This document shows, piece by piece, positions 54,842 to 63,482 of a DNA stretch of 64,000 nucleotides. Origin of the DNA: Thiomonas delicata (lineage in GTDB: Bacteria; Pseudomonadota; Gammaproteobacteria; Burkholderiales; Burkholderiaceae_C); assembly GCF_900088825.1 (NCBI RefSeq), contig NZ_LT592170.1:1682109-1746108 (forward strand), given 5' to 3'. The translations under genes were made by a program, and so were the position numbers. The notes under the pieces are model-generated. The model saw only the letters and a list, made by a program, of their open reading frames with translations, did not search any database and was not told the origin of the DNA. Each line of letters starts with the position of its first letter. The first letter of the stretch is position 1.

Positions 54842-55665
54842 GGCGCGACGCTCACGGCCAGCGTCTGGCCGGGCAGATAGTCCAGGCGCAGCGGCCCCGC
54901 TGCGTGGTGGGCCAGCGCATGCAGCAGCGGCAGCGCACGGGCCGATGGGATGGCCTGGCGCAGGGCTTCCAGCTCCGGCAGGCGCAGGGTGTCGGCAGGC
55001 GCGTCGCTGCACGGCGCCGCCGCATCGATGGCGATGCGCGCCAGGCTGCGCGGGCCGGGCCTGGGGGACAGGGCGAGCGCCACGCCCAGGCTGTCCGGAA
55101 TCGGCCGCACGGCATGCAGGGGTTCGGGGTAATCCGAATCGTAGGCCAGCAGCAGGACCGGGGCCTGTGCCAGGGCGACCTGGGCGAGTGCCTCGAGCAG
55201 GCCGGCGGCGAAGCTGCCGTCATGGGCGCACAGCACCGCGGAAGGCGCCATGGCGCCGGTGGCGATGCCCCAGTAGCCCGAGGCGGCGTTGTGCACCGAG
55301 TTGTGAAAGCGGGTCGGGGAAATCAATCTGTCGTCCGACGCCAGCGCGGCGCAGATGGCATGGCAATTGTGGCTGTCGCCGCCGGACGAGGTGAACACCG
55401 TGGCCAGTTGCGCCGGATCCATGCCGGCCGAGCGCGCGGCCTCGAGGCCGACGGCCAGGGTGAGCTTGACCACGGCGGCGGCGCGCCGCCGTTCCGCGGC
55501 GTGCAGCGCCTGCGGCACGGGCAGCACGGTTTTTTGCGGTGCGTAAGCTGCCTGTCCGCGCAGCACGGCGCTGGCTTGCGGCCAGTCCGCCAGGCCGGGG
55601 CCGAGCAGTCCGACGCCGTCGACCCAGGCTTCAAGCGGGGCGGCGGGTGTCGCGGCGCGGTTCAT
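54835..55665 (-). CDS. ketosynthase-like chain-length-factor protein (ApeC-like)
   Basis: A 276-residue thiolase-fold protein, shorter than a full ketosynthase. It has the TSSGGDSHNCHAICAAL and SVHNAASGYWGIATGA segments, but the nucleophilic cysteine motif of ketosynthases is not conserved; the site reads SAVLCAHDGSFAAG. It is therefore likely a non-catalytic partner that forms a heterodimer with the neighbouring ketosynthase and controls chain length. Its start overlaps the ketosynthase stop by 4 nt. Confidence 0.78.
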   Translation of the reverse strand: MNRAATPAAPLEAWVDGVGLLGPGLADWPQASAVLRGQAAYAPQKTVLPVPQALHAAERRRAAAVVKLTLAVGLEAARSAGMDPAQLATVFTSSGGDSHNCHAICAALASDDRLISPTRFHNSVHNAASGYWGIATGAMAPSAVLCAHDGSFAAGLLEALAQVALAQAPVLLLAYDSDYPEPLHAVRPIPDSLGVALALSPRPGPRSLARIAIDAAAPCSDAPADTLRLPELEALRQAIPSARALPLLHALAHHAAGPLRLDYLPGQTLAVSVAPC

Positions 55666-56891
55666 GCGCAGGCTCCCAGGCCGAACACCAGGCTGCAGTT
55701 GGTGCCGCCGAAACCGAAGGAGTTGCTCAGGACGCGGCGCGGCGCCTGGGCACGGGGCTGCAGCAGGTAGTCGAGCGCGCCGGCGCCGGCGATGGCGGGA
55801 TCCAGGGTTTGCGTGCCGGCGCTGCCGGGCATGAAGCCGTGGCGCAGGGCGATCGCGCAGAACGCGGCCTCGACCGCGCCGGCGGCGCCCAGGGTGTGGC
55901 CGGTGGCGCCTTTGGTGGAACTGCATGGGGTTGCGGAGCCGAACAGCGCGGCCACGGCACGGCCCTCGGCGGCGTCGTTGCTGGAGGTGGCGGTGCCATG
56001 CAGATTGATGTAGTCGATGTCGGCGGGACGCAGGCCTGCCTGGGCCAGCGCCTGCTGCATCGCCAGGCGCGCGCCGAGGCCGTCCGGGTGGGGCGAGGAC
56101 ATGTGGTGGGCGTCGCTGGATTCGCCCGCGCCGAGCAGCAGCACGGTGTCCGGCGCGACGGGTTCGGCGGGACGCTCCAGCAAGGCGAAGGCGGCGGCCT
56201 CGCCGATCGACAGCCCCTTGCGCTGCGCATCGAAGGGGCGGCAGGGGTCGCTGGACATCAGCTGCAGCGAGTTGAAGCCGTACAGCGTGGTCAGGCACAG
56301 GCTGTCGACCCCGCCGACCACGGCGGCGTCGATCACGCCGCAGGCCAGCAGGCGCTGCGCCGTGGCGAACACCTTGGCGCTGGACGAGCAGGCCGACGAG
56401 ATGGTGTAGGCCGGCCCGCGCAGCCCCAGGCGCTCGCGCACGTAGGCGGTGACGGAATAGGGGTTGTGGGTCTCGGCATAGTGGAAAGTTGCCGGCAGGG
56501 CGCCCGAGGCATCGCGCTCGCGGTAGGCCCGTTCGGTTTGGAGGATGCCCGAGGTGCTGGTGCCGATGAACACCCCCACGCGGTGCGGGCCCAGGCGCGC
56601 GGCGGCCTGCTGCACGGCGCTCGCGAAACCGTCTTGGAGCAGGCCGAGTTCGGCCAGGCGGTTGTTGCGGCAGTCATAGTGCCGCAGGGCTTGCGGCAGG
56701 CGCGTGGCGTCCACGTCGGGCACCGCGCCGATCCAGGCCGGCAGATCGAACAGGTCGAAGCCCTCGCGGCGCAGCCCGCTGCGCGTGTGGCGCAGCGCGT
56801 CGAGGGCGGCGGCCAGGCCGTGGCCCAGGCAGGTGCTGACGGTGTCGTGCGTCAGCGCGATGGGGGGTGGGGCGGCGGTTCGCATCGGCAT
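55662..56891 (-). CDS. beta-ketoacyl-ACP synthase (FabF-like, ApeO-like)
   Basis: A 409-residue ketosynthase with a full Cys-His-His triad: C168 in ISSACSSS, H298 in NLHGTATSSND and H332 in STKGATGHTLGAAG. It elongates the aryl-primed polyene by decarboxylative condensation with malonyl-ACP. The SSNDAAEG segment and GFGGTNCS C-terminus are normal. It pairs with the CLF-like protein encoded immediately downstream. It begins the 3' section of the operon after a 70-nt gap. Confidence 0.9.
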   Translation of the reverse strand: MPMRTAAPPPIALTHDTVSTCLGHGLAAALDALRHTRSGLRREGFDLFDLPAWIGAVPDVDATRLPQALRHYDCRNNRLAELGLLQDGFASAVQQAAARLGPHRVGVFIGTSTSGILQTERAYRERDASGALPATFHYAETHNPYSVTAYVRERLGLRGPAYTISSACSSSAKVFATAQRLLACGVIDAAVVGGVDSLCLTTLYGFNSLQLMSSDPCRPFDAQRKGLSIGEAAAFALLERPAEPVAPDTVLLLGAGESSDAHHMSSPHPDGLGARLAMQQALAQAGLRPADIDYINLHGTATSSNDAAEGRAVAALFGSATPCSSTKGATGHTLGAAGAVEAAFCAIALRHGFMPGSAGTQTLDPAIAGAGALDYLLQPRAQAPRRVLSNSFGFGGTNCSLVFGLGACA

Positions 56892-56961
56892 CAGGCGACG
56901 GACGCGGCGGGCCGTGCCGCATCGGTCCGCGCGGCGTCGATCAGGTACGGAAACATTCGGT

Positions 56962-57795
56962 TCAGGCGCATGAAAAAGCTTGACGCAAGGTGATGGGGCG
57001 CAATCCGGCGGCCGCGATCGACCTCAGCAGCGCGGGCAGCACTTCGAGGACGACCGGCTGCCCCGAGGCCGTGCGCGCGGCGTGGCCGTCGTGCAGCAGC
57101 AGGATGTCGCCGGCGCGCAGGCTGCGGCGCAGACGGCGCAGGACCGTGATTGGATCACGCTCGCGGGTGTCGAAGCCGCGCCGCGTCCAGCTCACCAGGC
57201 GCAGGCCGAGCCGGTGGAGAACCGGGTCGAGGAAAGGGTTGCGCAAACCGGCGGGGGCGCGGAAGAACGCCGGAACCTGCCCGGTGATGTCTGTCAGGGT
57301 GGCTTGCGCGGCTTGCAATTCGCGCCCGAAGCCGCGCGGGCCGGACAGCGAGAAGCTGTGGCGGTGGCGCTGGCTGTGGTTCTCCACGGCGTGGCCGCGC
57401 CGCACGATCTCGCGGCACAGGTCCGGGTGGGCGCGGGCGCGTTCGCCGATGCAAAAGAACGTGGCCCTGGCGTCGTGGGCGTCGAGCAGATCGAGCACGG
57501 CGGGGGTGACGCGGGGGTCGGGCCCGTCGTCGATGGTCAGCGCGAGTTCGCCGCGCGCCGCCGCATCGGTGGGTAGACGCGTGTGGTTGGCGCCGAGCAG
57601 GCGGCTGCGCGGCCACAGTCCGGCGCCGGTGAGCGCCATGTGATCGGCCGCCAAGGCGCCCAGCGCCCAGGGCCAGAGTTGCGGCAGCGCGAGCATCGTG
57701 CCCAGCGCCAGCGGGTGCAGGGCGATGGACGCCGCGAGGAGCGGCGTGGGTCGCCAGCGCGTTGCGGGACGGGGAGGGACGGCAGGGGTGGGCAT
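56962..57795 (-). CDS. polysaccharide deacetylase family protein
   Basis: A 277-residue membrane-anchored NodB-type protein. Hydrophobic segments fill the first 60 residues. The catalytic domain has LTIDDGPDPRVTPAVLDLL, the metal histidines in NHSQRHRHSF, and RAPAG then LLLHDGHA. NodB-type enzymes remove acetyl groups from carbohydrate acceptors. In the middle of an aryl-polyene operon it could act on a carrier glycan, but this is inferred. Confidence 0.82.
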   Translation of the reverse strand: MPTPAVPPRPATRWRPTPLLAASIALHPLALGTMLALPQLWPWALGALAADHMALTGAGLWPRSRLLGANHTRLPTDAAARGELALTIDDGPDPRVTPAVLDLLDAHDARATFFCIGERARAHPDLCREIVRRGHAVENHSQRHRHSFSLSGPRGFGRELQAAQATLTDITGQVPAFFRAPAGLRNPFLDPVLHRLGLRLVSWTRRGFDTRERDPITVLRRLRRSLRAGDILLLHDGHAARTASGQPVVLEVLPALLRSIAAAGLRPITLRQAFSCA

Positions 57796-57816
57796 CGGCG
57801 TGCTGGGTGGGCGGCG

Positions 57817-60183
57817 TCAGGCCGGCGCGCGGCGCGGCGGCGTGGCGTTTGGTGGAGCCGACAGCATGGCCGAAAACAGCAGGGCCAACAACACCCCGGG
57901 GCCCACGGTCATGCCCAGCGCCTGCAGCACCGGCACGCCCGACAAGGCCAGCGGACCGAAGCCGAACACGGTGGTGAGATTGGCCAGCAGCAGCGAGGCC
58001 AGGGTGCGCGGCGCGATGCCGCCGCTTTGCGCTCCCTGGTCGAAGAACAGCGCGTAGTTCGAGCCGACCGCGACGATGAGCATCAGGCCGATGAGGTGCA
58101 GCAGAGTGAGTTGGCGCCCGGCCAGCAGCAGTCCGGCGCCGACCACCACCACCGCGCCCAGCAGCGGGGCCAGGATCCGCAGGGTGCGGCGCGCGGAGCG
58201 CAGGGCGAGCAGGAGCAGGACGGCGATGGAGATCAGGCCCGCCAGGGACAGCCAGGCGGCAGTATGCAGGTAGCCGTCGTAGAGGCTGCTGCTGATCCGG
58301 CCCAGGTTGATGTAAGTCGCTTGGGTTCCGGCCAGCGCGGCATGCACCTGCGCGGCGTCGATGCTTGCATGCGCCCTGGCATGCAGCGGCAGCATGGCGA
58401 GCCAGCGACCGTCGGGCTCGCGCAGCAGCATGCCGTCGAGCGCCATGGCGAACGAGGTGTGCGCGAGCTGTTCGCGCGTCAGCAGGCCCTGCGCGCGCGC
58501 GGCCTGCACGTCGCGCACGAAGGGGGCGAACAGCGCGGCCTTGACCGGCAGGCCGGCCACGGCCTGCTCCAGCCGGGAGCGCAGCACATCGGCATCGGGC
58601 AGCGCGGCGAGCCGGCTGCGCTGGGTGGCCGCGCTGGGCAGATAGTGGGCGGGGCTGTCGAAGCCGGCGATCACGCCGCGCGCAACCAGGCCTTGCAGGC
58701 GCGGGCGCAGGCTCTCGGCTGCCGCCAGGGCGGCATCGGCGCTGGAACCTTCGACCGCGACCAGATCACCCGAATCGGGCGCGCCGAGCTGGCGGCGCAG
58801 CTGCGCGTCCAGCGCCAGTGCGGCGGGACTCACGGGGCTGAGCGCGGACAGCCTGGTGTTCCACATGGCATGGCGGTGGGCGACGAGCACGCCGGCCGCC
58901 AGCAGCACGGCGACGCCGAGCAGCCAGCGCAAGCGCCGCAGGGCAGGAAGCCGCGCGGCCAGGCGTTGGCCGAAAGGCGCGAGATCGCGCATGGACAGGC
59001 GCGCGGGCAACAGCTGCGGCAGCACGAAGCGCGTGACCAGCGCCGCGGCGACCAGGCCGGCGATGGAATACAGGCCGAGCTGGGCCAGTCCGGGGAATCC
59101 CGACAGCAGCAGGGTGGCGAAGCCGAACACCGAGGTCAGCATGCCCAGGCGGATGGTGGGCCAGAAGCCGTGCCGCCAGGCGTTGCGGTCGAGCTGCGCC
59201 GGCTGGGCCGACTGCACGAACAGGTAGATCGCGTAGTCCACCGCCTCGCCCATGAGGGTGGTGCCGAAACCCAACGTGATGCCTTGCACCACGCCGAAGC
59301 CCAGGCTGACCGCGGCGATGCCGGCGAGCACGCCCGACAGCACCGGCAGCAGGCCCAGCGCCAGAGCCAACGGGGAGCGGTAGACGAGCAGCAGCAGGCC
59401 GACGATGAGCACGGCCCCGATGAGCGAAACACGCGTTGCCGCGCGTTCGATGAGCGCGCGTGACTGCACGGCGAATACACCGGCTCCGCTCATCACCAGC
59501 GTGGCCTCGCGCGCCGAGCCGCCGGCCTGGCGCTGCGCCGCGGCGAAGTCGGTGCGGATGGCGGCCAACGCGGCCTGCAGCGCATCGGTGTCGGTGCCCT
59601 GGGCGCGGGTTTGCACCAGCAGCAGCGCGCGCGCTGCGCCGTGCGCAACCCAGACGCCCTGGGCTCGTTCGGGGCCGTTGCCCGGCGTAAGGTTCTGCAG
59701 CAGGTTCAAGAACGCGCCGGTGGGGTCGGACGGCAGCAGACTTTTGAGGTTTTGTCCCATCGGCGAAGCCAGGCGGTCGATGCTGTCGGCGATGGCGCGG
59801 TGCAGGCCCGCGACGCTGAACTCCGACGCGGTGGTGTGCGTCAGCACGTAGCGATAGCGCAGTAGCAAGCGCTCGTCGCGCTCTGCGTTGACGGGTTCCC
59901 CGTTTTCCACGACGGCAAAGGCGGGGTCGGCGCGCAGGCGCTCGGCCAGGGCTTTGGACAGCGCGGCGCGCGCGTCGGCGTCGGCGCCGTCGATGCCGAT
60001 CAGGATCAGGCGCGAGATCAGTCCATCGCGCAGCTGATTCACCAGAACGCGTTCTTGCGCCGTCGGCGCCTGCGGCAGGAAGGCCGACATGTCGGCGGCA
60101 AAGCGGCTGTTGGCGATGACCGCCGCGCAAGCCAGCAGCGCGGCCAGCCACAGCAGCACCGGGAGGGCTGCGCGCCGGTTCAT
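57817..60183 (-). CDS. MMPL/RND-family exporter
   Basis: A 788-residue inner-membrane exporter with about 12 helices in two repeats, each preceded by a large periplasmic domain (about residues 30-260 and 430-600). The first repeat contains GFGTTLMGEAVDYAIYLFVQSAQ, the second AVGSNYALFFDQGA. MMPL-type exporters in aryl-polyene clusters are thought to move the lipid-linked pigment toward the outer membrane. Its start overlaps the LolA-like gene by 4 nt. Confidence 0.85.
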   Translation of the reverse strand: MNRRAALPVLLWLAALLACAAVIANSRFAADMSAFLPQAPTAQERVLVNQLRDGLISRLILIGIDGADADARAALSKALAERLRADPAFAVVENGEPVNAERDERLLLRYRYVLTHTTASEFSVAGLHRAIADSIDRLASPMGQNLKSLLPSDPTGAFLNLLQNLTPGNGPERAQGVWVAHGAARALLLVQTRAQGTDTDALQAALAAIRTDFAAAQRQAGGSAREATLVMSGAGVFAVQSRALIERAATRVSLIGAVLIVGLLLLVYRSPLALALGLLPVLSGVLAGIAAVSLGFGVVQGITLGFGTTLMGEAVDYAIYLFVQSAQPAQLDRNAWRHGFWPTIRLGMLTSVFGFATLLLSGFPGLAQLGLYSIAGLVAAALVTRFVLPQLLPARLSMRDLAPFGQRLAARLPALRRLRWLLGVAVLLAAGVLVAHRHAMWNTRLSALSPVSPAALALDAQLRRQLGAPDSGDLVAVEGSSADAALAAAESLRPRLQGLVARGVIAGFDSPAHYLPSAATQRSRLAALPDADVLRSRLEQAVAGLPVKAALFAPFVRDVQAARAQGLLTREQLAHTSFAMALDGMLLREPDGRWLAMLPLHARAHASIDAAQVHAALAGTQATYINLGRISSSLYDGYLHTAAWLSLAGLISIAVLLLLALRSARRTLRILAPLLGAVVVVGAGLLLAGRQLTLLHLIGLMLIVAVGSNYALFFDQGAQSGGIAPRTLASLLLANLTTVFGFGPLALSGVPVLQALGMTVGPGVLLALLFSAMLSAPPNATPPRRAPA

Positions 60184-60776
60184 GGCGAGGCGACGGGGGT
60201 GATGTGCATGACCGAACGGTCGCCGTCGCTCTGTTCCACGGTGACGGTGCGCACCATGCCCGCGCGCCCGCCGATGCGGATGTCACGCACGTGTTCGCGT
60301 GTCTTGTCGTCGCGCGGAACCAGGGTCAGGGTCCATTGCGCCTGCGTTCCCTCCAGCGTCAGCGTGTAGTGTTTCTGCAGGGTGGACAGATCGCCGTTGA
60401 GCGTGGCGCGTATGCCGTCGATCAGGGTGGCGATATCGGGATGGTCGCGCAGGTCGAACTGCTGCGAGCGCCCACCCATCTCCAGCGTGACCTGGTTGCC
60501 CATCAGCGTGAGGGTCTGCGGCTTGGGCTTGAGCGTGCGCATCTGCAGAAAGTCAGGCGCCGCGAAACGCAGTTCGCCGGACGATTCGATGGGCTTGTCC
60601 AGCATCGCCAGGGTCTTGGTTTCGGTGAAATCGGCGCGGCCGCCGCGGTACTGCGCCAAGGCTTGCGTCAGTGTTTGCAGGTTCCAGCCGGCGGCTGGGG
60701 CGCAGGCGGACCACAGCAGCGCCAGGCCGGCCAGGCCGGCGCGCAGCGCGGGATTGAGGACGGATGCGAGCTTCAT
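60180..60776 (-). CDS. LolA-like periplasmic carrier protein
   Basis: A 198-residue exported protein with an N-terminal signal peptide (LAGLALLWSACAPAAG) and the LolA-type fold signatures (DFTETKTLAML, ELRFAAPDFLQMRTLKP). Paralogues of LolA occur with aryl-polyene genes and are predicted to carry the hydrophobic product across the periplasm to the outer membrane. It is flanked by the MMPL exporter and an acyltransferase with 4-nt overlaps on both sides. Confidence 0.8.
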   Translation of the reverse strand: MKLASVLNPALRAGLAGLALLWSACAPAAGWNLQTLTQALAQYRGGRADFTETKTLAMLDKPIESSGELRFAAPDFLQMRTLKPKPQTLTLMGNQVTLEMGGRSQQFDLRDHPDIATLIDGIRATLNGDLSTLQKHYTLTLEGTQAQWTLTLVPRDDKTREHVRDIRIGGRAGMVRTVTVEQSDGDRSVMHITPVASP

Positions 60777-61753
60777 GGTGCTTGTGTTCCCGCGGGCCTT
60801 TCGGCTTCGCCGGCCCAGAAATCATAGAAATTGAACCAGTTGTCGGGCGCGCTTTCGCAGTGGGCCTGCAGGCGGCGCACATAGGTGGCGAGGGCCGCCT
60901 GCACGGCCTCGCTGCGTGAACCGCGCTCGGTCGCGGAGAAATCGGCCAGGGTCTCGAAGTGCACGTCGTAGCGGTTGCCGCCGCGGTAGATGCCCAGGGC
61001 CATGACGACGGGCCTGCGCAGCAGCGCGGCGATGCGCCAGGGCCCCAGTGGCCACTGCGCCGGCTCGCCGAGGAAGGGCAGGGTCGCGGTTTCGTCGTCA
61101 TGCAGGGAGCGGTCCGCCAGCATGCCGACGACGGCGCCTTCATCGAGCGCCTCGCGCAGGCGCAGCATGGAATCCGAGTGTCCCAGCGCAATGATGTCCC
61201 GCTCCGCGCGCGGGTTGATGGCCTGCAGCGCGGCATTGATCTTGCGCGCGTTGTCCTCGTACATCAGCATGCACACGCGCGGGCCCTGGTGCTGGCGCGA
61301 GAGGGCGCGCAGGACCTCGAAGCTGCCGAAATGGGCGCCGATCATGAAGACGCCCTCACCGCGCTGCAGCGCGGCTTCGATGACGTCCTGTCCGTGCAGG
61401 CGGATGTCGAACAGATCGAAACGATCATTGAGCAGGTAGACCCGGTCGTGAATGGTCGACGCGAAGCTGAACACCTGCGCGAAACCATCGGCCAGCCGAG
61501 CCCGTCTGCCGAGCGCGCGTTCCAGATATCGGCGCGAGGCGTGCCTCGCGCTGGGGGCGAACAGCAGGAAGTACGCGGCGATGCCCGCCAGGACGACGCG
61601 TGACGCGCGCCGGCCCAGGTGGAGGGAGATCCAGGTCATGACGCGCAGCATCAGCCTGTTGCTGCGCTCGGCACGGCGTGCCCAGCCGGTGCGCGCCGCA
61701 ACGCCCGTCGTGTCGGCGTGCGGCATGGCTGGCGGCGGTTGGCGCGTGCTCAT
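60773..61753 (-). CDS. LpxL/HtrB-like lysophospholipid acyltransferase
   Basis: A 326-residue membrane acyltransferase. One N-terminal membrane helix (about residues 42-62) is followed by a catalytic domain with the H-x4-E motif HFGSFE, and DNARKINAALQ. The family includes lipid A late acyltransferases (LpxL/HtrB). In this operon it may attach the aryl polyene to a lipid. Both ends overlap neighbouring genes by 4 nt. Confidence 0.82.
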   Translation of the reverse strand: MSTRQPPPAMPHADTTGVAARTGWARRAERSNRLMLRVMTWISLHLGRRASRVVLAGIAAYFLLFAPSARHASRRYLERALGRRARLADGFAQVFSFASTIHDRVYLLNDRFDLFDIRLHGQDVIEAALQRGEGVFMIGAHFGSFEVLRALSRQHQGPRVCMLMYEDNARKINAALQAINPRAERDIIALGHSDSMLRLREALDEGAVVGMLADRSLHDDETATLPFLGEPAQWPLGPWRIAALLRRPVVMALGIYRGGNRYDVHFETLADFSATERGSRSEAVQAALATYVRRLQAHCESAPDNWFNFYDFWAGEAERPAGTQAP

Positions 61754-62085
61754 CGGACCGCTTCGCTGGCCGGCATCCGCGGCGGGGCGCCGGATTGGCG
61801 CAGGCGCCCGCTGGCCACGGTGCGCGCCTGGGCATGCAGGCTGAAGGCGATGGCGCCATCGGCCGCGGCGTCGTGGCGCAGTTCCAGCGATGTGCCGGGT
61901 GACACCGGGGAGAGGAATTTGACCGTGGCGAGGTGCCAGCCGGTTTCGTCAAGGCCTTGGGCCGCGCACACGGCATGCACCACGGCGTCGAGCAGCATGA
62001 CGCCGGGCACGATGGGACGCCCCGGAAAGTGCCCGGCATAAACGGGGTGGTCCGCGCAAGGCGCGGTCAGCGTTTCAGTCGGCAT
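61750..62085 (-). CDS. small hotdog dehydratase (FabZ-like, ApeI-like)
   Basis: A 111-residue hotdog protein. The segment HPVYAGHFPGRPIVPGVMLLDAVVHAV matches the FabZ active-site helix with H19. In known systems this small dehydratase (ApeI) forms a heterodimer with the second one (ApeP), and such a partner is at 54314-54841. The start at 62085 (MPTETL) gives a family-length product; it overlaps the ligase stop by 11 nt and the acyltransferase start by 4 nt. Confidence 0.75.
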   Translation of the reverse strand: MPTETLTAPCADHPVYAGHFPGRPIVPGVMLLDAVVHAVCAAQGLDETGWHLATVKFLSPVSPGTSLELRHDAAADGAIAFSLHAQARTVASGRLRQSGAPPRMPASEAVR

Positions 62086-63442
62086 GGGGGCTGGAATCGT
62101 GGATTTGCGGCGGCGGCGCGCGCATGGCCAATGCGTGCAAGGCGGACCGCGGCAGCTTGCCCGTGGCGTTGCGCGGCAGCGCGTCGACAAGCACCAGCGG
62201 GCGCGGCATGAACACCGGGTCGATGCGTTCGCGCAGCGCGGCGCGCACGAGATCGTGATCCAGCCCCGGAGCGACGACGAAGGCCATGAGCCGCGTCACG
62301 GAATCATCCGTTTCGGCGTCCGGCATGAAGAAGGCGCCGTCGCGCACGCCAGGGATGCTGGCGAGCTGGTGATTGAGGTGGGCCAGCGAACTGCGTTTGC
62401 CGGCGATGTTGACCATGTCGGCGCTGCGTCCGTGCAGGCGGAAGCGGCGCTGGTCGACGATCTCGATCACGTCGTGCAGGACCTGCGCCTGCGCCAGATG
62501 GGCGCCGCAGACGCGGACGTGGCCTTGGGCTTCGGGTTCCAGGCGCAGGTCGGGGAGTAGTTCCCAGAGGTCGGTCTGCGCGGTGCGGCGCGTGGCGATC
62601 TGGCCTGTCTCGGTGGAGCCGTAGATTTCCAGCAGCGGAGCCTGCAGCCGGGCCTCGGCCAGTTGCGCCAGATCGGCTGGCAGCGCCGCCGTGGCCGACA
62701 GCAGCAGGTCCAAGGGGGGGATGCGCACGTGCGCATCGAGCAGCGCGCGCAAGTGCACGGGCGAGGTGACGAGCATGCGCGGCGCGGGGATGCGCGCCAG
62801 CGCGGCGGCAATGTCGGCCGGATAGAAAGGCTGTTCGGCGCTCATGGCCACTCCGCCATGCAGCGCGATGAGGGCCGTCGATTCGAAGCCGTACATGTGC
62901 TGGGCCGGAACCGTGCCGACCAGAGCATGGCGGCGCCCGTCCAGCAGACCCAGGCGCGAGGCGCCGGATTGCACGCAGCCGACGAGCGCGCCCCAGGCCT
63001 TGGCGTGCGGTACCGGAGTTCCGGTGGAGCCCGAGGTGAAGACCTGCGCAACGATGCGTTCGGCGTCGATGCGCGGCATGTCGATCTCGGCAGGCGCGGC
63101 GCAGCCGGCATCCCGCTCGGCGTAGGCGACGTGCGGCAGGTCGATGCCGTCATCGTGATCGCTCAAGCAGAAGGCGTCCGGGGCCAGGTCGCGCAATTGG
63201 CGTATCGCCTCGGGCGTGCGGGTCGAAGGCAGCAGGCTGGTCTTGCCGGCCATGACCGAGGCGGCGAACCCGGCCAGGAAGCGGTAGCGATCCTGGCAGA
63301 CATTGAGCACGTGGCGGCCGGGCGGCAGGCGAGCCGCGAGGGCCTGCACGTCGAGCAGGAATTCGCGCAGGTTCACCGCATGGCCGTTCCGCCAAGCCAG
63401 TACGTCATGCGCGGCAAGCCTGGAGACGAGGGGTAGCTGCAT
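62075..63442 (-). CDS. AMP-dependent acyl/aryl ligase (ApeH-like)
   Basis: A 455-residue adenylate-forming ligase. The P-loop is FTSGSTGTPVPHAK (about residues 135-148), the core has YGSTETGQIATRR, and the hinge region GRSADMVNIAGKR and the C-terminal lysine in ATGKLPRSAL complete the enzyme. In aryl-polyene pathways it activates the aromatic acid starter for loading on a carrier. With the XanB2-like enzyme nearby, hydroxybenzoate is the likely substrate. Confidence 0.85.
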   Translation of the reverse strand: MQLPLVSRLAAHDVLAWRNGHAVNLREFLLDVQALAARLPPGRHVLNVCQDRYRFLAGFAASVMAGKTSLLPSTRTPEAIRQLRDLAPDAFCLSDHDDGIDLPHVAYAERDAGCAAPAEIDMPRIDAERIVAQVFTSGSTGTPVPHAKAWGALVGCVQSGASRLGLLDGRRHALVGTVPAQHMYGFESTALIALHGGVAMSAEQPFYPADIAAALARIPAPRMLVTSPVHLRALLDAHVRIPPLDLLLSATAALPADLAQLAEARLQAPLLEIYGSTETGQIATRRTAQTDLWELLPDLRLEPEAQGHVRVCGAHLAQAQVLHDVIEIVDQRRFRLHGRSADMVNIAGKRSSLAHLNHQLASIPGVRDGAFFMPDAETDDSVTRLMAFVVAPGLDHDLVRAALRERIDPVFMPRPLVLVDALPRNATGKLPRSALHALAMRAPPPQIHDSSPHAD

Positions 63443-63482
63443 CGGCTTCGTGCTTGAGGGCGCGCGGGGGTCTCGCAAGGTT

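Noticed and set aside
57583-59463. A long plus-strand open frame (626 codons) opposite the MMPL gene
   Set aside because: Composition is repetitive Gln/Gly/Arg-rich, as expected from the reverse strand of a GC-rich membrane-protein gene.
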